Below are positions 58,925 to 64,000 of a stretch of DNA of 64,000 nt, one piece after another (the first letter of the stretch is position 1; each line of letters begins with the position of its first letter). Below the pieces are notes generated by a model. It made no database searches and was not told the DNA's origin. It saw only the letters and a list, made by a program, of their open reading frames with translations. Source of the stretch: Liriodendron chinense (lineage: Eukaryota > Streptophyta > Magnoliopsida > Magnoliales > Magnoliaceae); the NCBI GenBank assembly GCA_003013855.2, contig ML058528.1, positions 62,001-126,000 on the forward strand, read 5' to 3'. A program made the position numbers and the translations under genes.

Positions 58925-59345
58925 CTGGGTTTCAAGTAGGGCTGAAAGTCGGGTGGGTTGGGTCGGGTTGGTGCTGAACCCTAACCGAACCCAAGGTTCC
59001 TATACCTCAACCCTAACCCAACCCAACCCAACCTCGGGTTGGGAATTCTCAACCCAAGCCCAACCCAAGTGGGCTCGGTCGAGTTGATCGGGTTGATACA
59101 TGCTAATATTTTCGTTATTACATTAGTCTATTATGTTTCAATACACGCCTTATTTTTGGTACCTATGACTTTATTAATTATATATGTACTTATTTATGTA
59201 AAGAACTTCACTTTTCCTAAACAAGTAAGTTAAAATACAAGTAAACATTATAAGTTTACTTCACTAAAGTATAATAAAAGTATAAGTAATTTGTATATAG
59301 ATCGGGTTCGGGTTGGGTCGGGCAACCCGAGACCTCAACCCGAGA
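58925..59345. repeat. GGGTTGGG/CCCAACCC-rich repeat element
   Basis: Two clusters of gggttgggtcggg and cccaacccaaccc words flank an AT-rich middle, like a non-autonomous hAT element with GC-rich subterminal arrays. It starts near tagggctgaaagtcggg. The right end and target duplication were not defined. These are not telomere repeats. Confidence 0.5.
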
Positions 59346-59556
59346 CCTCTTTGGATCATATATAGCATTTCAGTGCCATGTGCTTCTTTGTTATGCAGAA
59401 TTAAGATGTATTGAGTTGTATTTGGTGGGACATCAATTCCATCCCGTGCTTGGAATCGATGGTAATGATTGAATTCATCAAAGTATTTGACCTTCAAGTC
59501 ATGGTAAGAGATATGGTTAGAGATACGTTGATTTCTAGTTGATTTTGAAATCCACT

Positions 59557-59617
59557 ACATCTGTGGGCCCCAAGTTGATGCATGTGTTTTATCCACACTG
59601 TCCATCCAGATCCACCC

Positions 59618-59619
<2 letters not shown>
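59557..59619. mobile_element. Foldback MITE left-arm fragment
   Basis: Reads tgtgggccccaagttgatgc, gttttatccacactgtccatcc, which matches the left arm of the 33,333-33,796 family. It ends in a CA microsatellite. Confidence 0.6.
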
Positions 59620-59665
<46 letters not shown>

Positions 59666-59677
59666 CACACACACACA
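59620..59677. repeat. (CA)n microsatellite
   Basis: About 58 bases of CA with one CG interruption. Confidence 0.95.
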
Positions 59678-60237
59678 TATAGGTGACAAGCATCATGTGT
59701 GAAATCTGGTTTGTTGATTACAAAATTCCAGCCCCCACCAAACGTTGATTCCACATGATATAGTGTTTCTCCTAGATAAAGAATTTGATCCCAAAGGTGG
59801 AATTTGATGGTCAAAATACCATTGTATTTCCATACAAGAAATGCAAACAATCATTGTGTTAATACTTAATACCATCTAATACCACCTAATCCCACGTTCC
59901 AAACATGCCCTTGGAATATGTTGCTCCGGGCACTATTCTAGAGAGCCAAATGACCCCAGACTGCCATTTTCATGAATTTCCAGACGAGAGGCTGAGGAGT
60001 TTCCATTGGGAGTTTTTGAAGAGGTGTTTATGAGTTCTGGGCCATTCATTATGTGGGCTCCTGCAAAATGTGCTGGTCCAAAATCTTCAGTAATCAAGTC
60101 AGCCAGGCCAGACCTGGTACGTCCCAGCCTCATCAGTTCAAACTCCCGTCAGACCCCAGCATTAGCTCAATGAAAGCTGTAAATGTTTGGCCCCCACTAT
60201 GAATATCTTCTCACCCAAGTCTTCTGTGTTTCTCCAC
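59678..60237. other. Unassigned intergenic sequence
   Basis: No gene or clear repeat was recognised. Confidence 0.35.
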
Positions 60238-60271
60238 TGAGAGAGAGAGAGAGAGGCGGACCTGTTTGAGG

Positions 60272-60319
<48 letters not shown>

Positions 60320-60332
60320 GACCTGTTTGAGG

Positions 60333-60368
<36 letters not shown>

Positions 60369-60384
60369 GACCTGTTTGAGGCTC
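60238..60384. repeat. Compound repeat: (GA)n alternating with three copies of a 20-mer
   Basis: The unit ggcggacctgtttgaggctc occurs at 60,255, 60,316 and 60,365, separated by GA runs of different length. Confidence 0.95.
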
Positions 60385-60472
60385 CTTGGCATAATATTTG
60401 GGGTGGATCCTGGTGAAAAGCCGGCGTTTTAGCCAGAGGCTATGATCTGAGGAAATTAGGAAGAGATTAGAG

Positions 60473-60476
<4 letters not shown>

Positions 60477-60515
<39 letters not shown>
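60477..60515. repeat. (GA)n microsatellite
   Basis: About 39 bases of GA repeat. Confidence 0.9.
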
Positions 60516-60516
<1 letters not shown>

Positions 60517-60622
60517 GTGTGGGTTGGAGCTTAGAAATTAAGAGAGAAATAGAGGCCGGGGTTAAAGCTCGGAATATGAGAGGACATGGGATGGAGGTAG
60601 CAATATGAGGGGCGTGGGATGG

Positions 60623-61130
60623 GAGCACGACTTGGCTGCGACTCCAGAGCCAGCTATGTGGGTGGGGCCTGACCGTAGGGTCCGCCTCGATGTATGCATT
60701 ATATTTCCACACGGTCCATCTGTTTTTTCAACTTACTTTTAAGCCGTGGTCCCAAAAATGAAGCGGATACAAATTTCAGGTGGACCCACTACAGGAAACA
60801 GTGGTTATTGACCATGAAAAAACTTTTGGTGGCCACAAAAATCTTGGATCAAGCTGATATTTGATTTTTTCCTTTCATCCTGTTCTTTTTTTACGATGGT
60901 CAACAGACATTATGGTCAACGATAGGAAGTTTTTAATGGTGGGTATTCAACGACAACGCCTGTGATGTGGTCCACCTTAAGCTTGTAACTTCTTTATTTT
61001 TTTTTAAGTACAACGTAAAATAAGCTGGAAAAACATGTGGACGGCGTGAATATATAATGCATACATCAAGGTGGGCCCTACGGTCAGGCTACCACCCATG
61101 CTGGTTCCGGGTAGCAGCCAAGTTGCGCTC
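60623..61130. mobile_element. MULE-type foldback MITE with 9 bp target duplication
   Basis: Arms of about 190 bp are inverted (gagcacgacttggctgc, ggcctgaccgtagggtccgc, gatgtatgcattata at the left; tataatgcatacatcaagg, ggccctacggtcaggct, gcagccaagttgcgctc at the right). The flanks gtgggatgg (60,614-60,622) and gtgggatag (61,131-61,139) match at 8 of 9 bases. Long terminal inverted repeats plus a 9 bp duplication are typical of Mutator-like elements. There is no ORF. Confidence 0.82.
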
Positions 61131-61139
61131 GTGGGATAG

Positions 61140-62070
61140 AGGCTGGAACATAGGGGCGTAAGTTGGAGTAATGCAATGGAGTGGTTGGCACGGCAGGCCT
61201 CACGATAATGTTTATTTTATATCCACCCTGACCACCTGGTGTGTCATCCTATTTTAGGCTGAGGGCTCAAATATCACTCTAATCTGATATTCAATGGACC
61301 TACACAATTGGAAACAATGCACATGGAAACACTCACCCTTCAAATGTTTCCTTTGGTGTGGCCCCACCTGAATTATGTATGGGCTTGATTTTTGGGCATG
61401 AAAATGCACATGAAAATGCAGACCTAGGCCACCGTGAACACCACGCTCACATGTACTTATCATGCATGACTCTTATCTCTTGTTGTTTGAACAAGTCATG
61501 GTGTTGGGCTTCGTGGTAATATTAAGGTGGGCCATAGATGAGCCACACACATTAATGGGGACGGTATTGGTCAATAATGGCAGCGGTATTGGTCAATAAT
61601 GGCAGCTTAGATGAGCTGTGGAGAGAATGACATTCGCAATTGATCAATAAGGCTTGTTTCTTTCACCAAGCAATCTTGTATTAATTATAAGGGCTTGTTT
61701 GTGTTTACACCCATTTTCAACGCACTAATGTGGGCCAATAAGAAGACACGACATGGAGGTATTATGTGTTTGGCACAGTTAACTTCGTGCTTGCACATGA
61801 AGGAAATTTGCATATGATTTTCCTTTAACATTATGCATTCTATCATACTCCTATCAGGCCCTTTAGGGGAACAAATTGTTGCACGCCACGTTGCCACAAT
61901 TAGCGTGCCCACTAAATGAGGACATGCCAGGCACAACTCTAAATGACCCTTCGGGTGAGTGTATCCTATCTCGCAATTGGATATAATCTCATCTGAAAGG
62001 CCATCCCTTACAGTCCTTCCAAAATGGGAGGTGTTTCCAGAGACGTTCAAAATTCTAGCAGCGGTTTAGA
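61140..62070. other. Intergenic sequence with a decayed foldback-like segment
   Basis: 61,195-61,400 has words like those in foldback elements (atatccaccctgacc, tattttaggctgagg, tttggtgtggccccacctg). 61,571-61,606 holds two copies of a 'ggtattggtcaataatggcagc' unit. No gene was recognised. Confidence 0.45.
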
Positions 62071-63280
62071 AGATTACGAAGATTCGTGTATCGAGCCAAT
62101 CCCCAAACAAACCCAACCTTAGATTAGGCCATGATTAGGAGAAATGGACACATCATCTAAGATTGGGTCTACAACTATGACCCATTCAGAATCAAGAGAA
62201 TGGGAGAGTTCGACACGACCCAACACATCTTCGATTGGCATCTAGTGTTAAATCCAACATATGTCGAGAATTAGGCGATTTACATCAGATCCCCACAATG
62301 GGCGACTGCGATTAAGTGTAGATGCTTCCTTGGTCAAATCAGAAGAGTCCTATAGGGGAGCATCTATGTAAGGAATAGAAATCTGAGAGCTAGCTGTCGC
62401 CAGCATTTTGGAAACCTTTTTGGTTAGGAGCTTCCGGGATTGTTAAGAAGAAGGTTGTGTATTCGAAAAATTTGCACGACGAATCTCGAAGAACTCGGAA
62501 GTCTAGGAGGGTCTTCCATCGCCTCGAGAAAGCTATATAAAGAACATCCAAAGAAAAGCTCGAGACCCCACGCCAAACATACCAATTTATATGTCTATTT
62601 CACTTTCATGCCTATTTTACATTTCCTAGCCTAGTTCACTACTGCTCTGCAGCTCCTGTTGTAGTTCGTTTATCTTAGGAGTAGATTAAATATCTGCAAC
62701 CTTAAGTAAGATCTGATTCAATTGTTCATACCTCAATCATATCCTGCTGACCACCCGCCTCGATTGCCTGTTCCGATAGGCAGATTAGGTGTTTATCTTT
62801 GTTTTCTTTTCACTTTAATATTAAAATTGCAAAGCATGATGGTTGTAACAAGGTTAGTATATTAATAATGATCGATCGTGTTTATGCTAGTCTTTACTAT
62901 GTTTTGTGTGAATCTTTTATTTTGATTGAGGAATACCACATTAAAGCACTGGTCAAATAAAAAGTCTTTAAACCAACTGATTCCATAATTGTCAGTACAA
63001 GGAAAAAGAACTCATTTGTGGGGGTTAAACCCTTCCCTTGGTTAAATCGCTTGAGTACAACGCGCACTTTTAAATCAGTTGGTGATTGAGAGGAATCTGG
63101 GTTTCGATTCAATCTACAATCTGTCTATCTCGACGCAGGGGTACTGACCAATTCAACCAATACCTTTGAGTCGAGTTGTCTCTGGCATGCTTGCACAATC
63201 AAACATGCACATGTACTTTCAATCCAGGCCATCTGTCACACAAGTGGCTTTGATTGGCTGAGTTGAGAGCAACACCTCCA
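62070..63280 (+). mobile_element. Probable 5' LTR of a second Gypsy-like element
   Basis: A TATA-like box (gctatataaagaac, about 62,530) has GC-poor leader sequence after it. At 63,281 ttctggcacactcggtggga resembles a Gypsy primer-binding region (TGGCGCCGTCGGTGGGA type), and a gag-like ORF follows 55 bases on. The LTR start was not located, so the left limit is a guess. Confidence 0.4.
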
Positions 63281-63334
63281 TTCTGGCACACTCGGTGGGA
63301 CCTAGCGGCGTGAGTATTTCACAATTAAGACGAG

Positions 63335-63679
63335 ATGCCACCAAATCCTAAAAAGACTAGCTTCGTGGCCGATGTTGCAGAGGAACAGCAAGACCCGACT
63401 CATCATTATGAGTCTGTGGTCGATTTTGACGCAGGAACATCCTCCCAGCTCACCTCATGTGACTTTGCTGTATTCCTCGAACAAATGACGAAGTGTATGC
63501 AACAAATCACTAGGGATGCTGAGACACAAGCAGAAAGAAGCAAAAGAAACTCTGAGAGTCATCTTCGAAGACTCAAGATGCTTGAAAGACGTTCTCCTAT
63601 TCTCCATCCTGATGAACATGAGGTAAAACCACCAGCTGAGCTCTCAAATAGAGCCAATCAAAATGAGCCACAAAGCTAG
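63335..63679 (+). pseudogene. Gypsy gag N-terminal fragment (putative)
   Basis: 114 codons starting MPPNPKKTSFVADVAEEQQD and containing FAVFLEQMTKCMQQITRDAE and a charged helix before a stop. The position just after a primer-binding-like site suggests a Gypsy gag N-terminus. No retrotransposon-gag core domain follows within the window, so the assignment rests mainly on context. Confidence 0.4.
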
Positions 63680-64000
63680 CCCCTCCTTGGTGGTAGAAGA
63701 AGAGGAAAACAACTGCGACCTTAATCAACCAGAGAGACTCGGCCAACGGAGTTATAATGTTTCTAGGAGTCACATCCCGGTCAAATCAAGTAACCTTGTT
63801 GGCCAGATGGATGAGGTGCCGTTATTGCATGGCTCGACAACTGACCAACTTCAGTACGGATCATTCTATATTTTTATTGCAATCATGTATACTAAAATAA
63901 ACAGGTTATGTAAGGTTTCTTTCCACAAATTTCCTTTCCATAGTTTTCCTCAAAATGTGATGTTTTCCATTCCTCGTTTACTTTTTGGTTTCCACCAATT
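63680..64000. other. Gag continuation debris and a dispersed repeat at the window end
   Basis: 63,870-64,000 is closely similar to 31,155-31,290, the repeat in the last HMR intron. The junction near 63,865 is presumably its insertion point. The window ends inside it. Confidence 0.5.

Noticed and set aside
58980..59045. Possible interstitial telomere (ctaaccctaacccaaccc)
   Set aside because: The words are CCCAACCC and GGGTTGGG variants in a GC-rich element end, not arrays of the plant unit TTTAGGG.
61685..62050. Minus-strand ORF of 121 codons
   Set aside because: No recognisable motif, no start context and no neighbouring exons.

Overview
This is nuclear DNA of a flowering plant. The window has spliced genes with GT-AG introns, plant LINE, Copia, Gypsy, hAT, MULE and Harbinger elements, a CC-NBS-LRR resistance gene and long intergenic repeats. 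The many foldback elements carrying GTGGGCCCCAC and CCACGCCGTCCATC arms are, from memory, common in magnoliids (Lauraceae, Magnoliaceae). That lineage is an inference, not a proof. No rRNA, tRNA, CRISPR or prokaryotic feature was seen.

Two host genes are supported. The first, on the + strand, is HEMERA/pTAC12 (PAP5), a plastid RNA polymerase-associated and phytochrome-signalling protein. I assembled it from nine exons between 11,323 and 31,514, with consistent phases, canonical splice sites and about 519 codons. Its 20 kb length comes from transposons in its introns: a Copia element (14,483-19,468) that itself holds a solo LTR and a Harbinger MITE, a 6.5 kb LINE (21,522-27,990) inside a foldback MITE, and several short foldbacks. 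Exon 1 is the weak point, because it overlaps an 80 bp tandem duplication that breaks the frame. The second gene is an intact single-exon CC-NBS-LRR gene on the - strand (36,711-39,455).

The rest is mainly transposon debris. 1-1,379 is a LINE 3' fragment. 1,825-2,607 is a hAT MITE with an 8 bp target duplication, and 5,651-6,645 is a solo LTR with a perfect 5 bp duplication. 8,850-11,106 holds a cluster of foldbacks and a hAT transposase relic that abuts HMR. 32-35 kb carries foldbacks and a SINE. 41,286-47,482 is a complete but pol-less Copia element with LTRs of about 2.1 kb and a perfect CTGAG duplication. A related LTR lies at 47,580-49,632. From 50,640 to 58,340 there is a decayed minus-strand Gypsy element of Tat type, whose gag is interrupted by a hAT MITE and a second pol-less Copia element. 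58-64 kb holds microsatellites, a MULE-like foldback with a 9 bp duplication and the start of another Gypsy-like element.

No new multi-gene system is evident. The less ordinary observations are the reiterated short palindromes in the U3 regions of the LTR families, two gag-only Copia derivatives side by side, the damaged HMR exon 1, and long G/C homopolymers that sit inside transposon reading frames and may be assembly artefacts.
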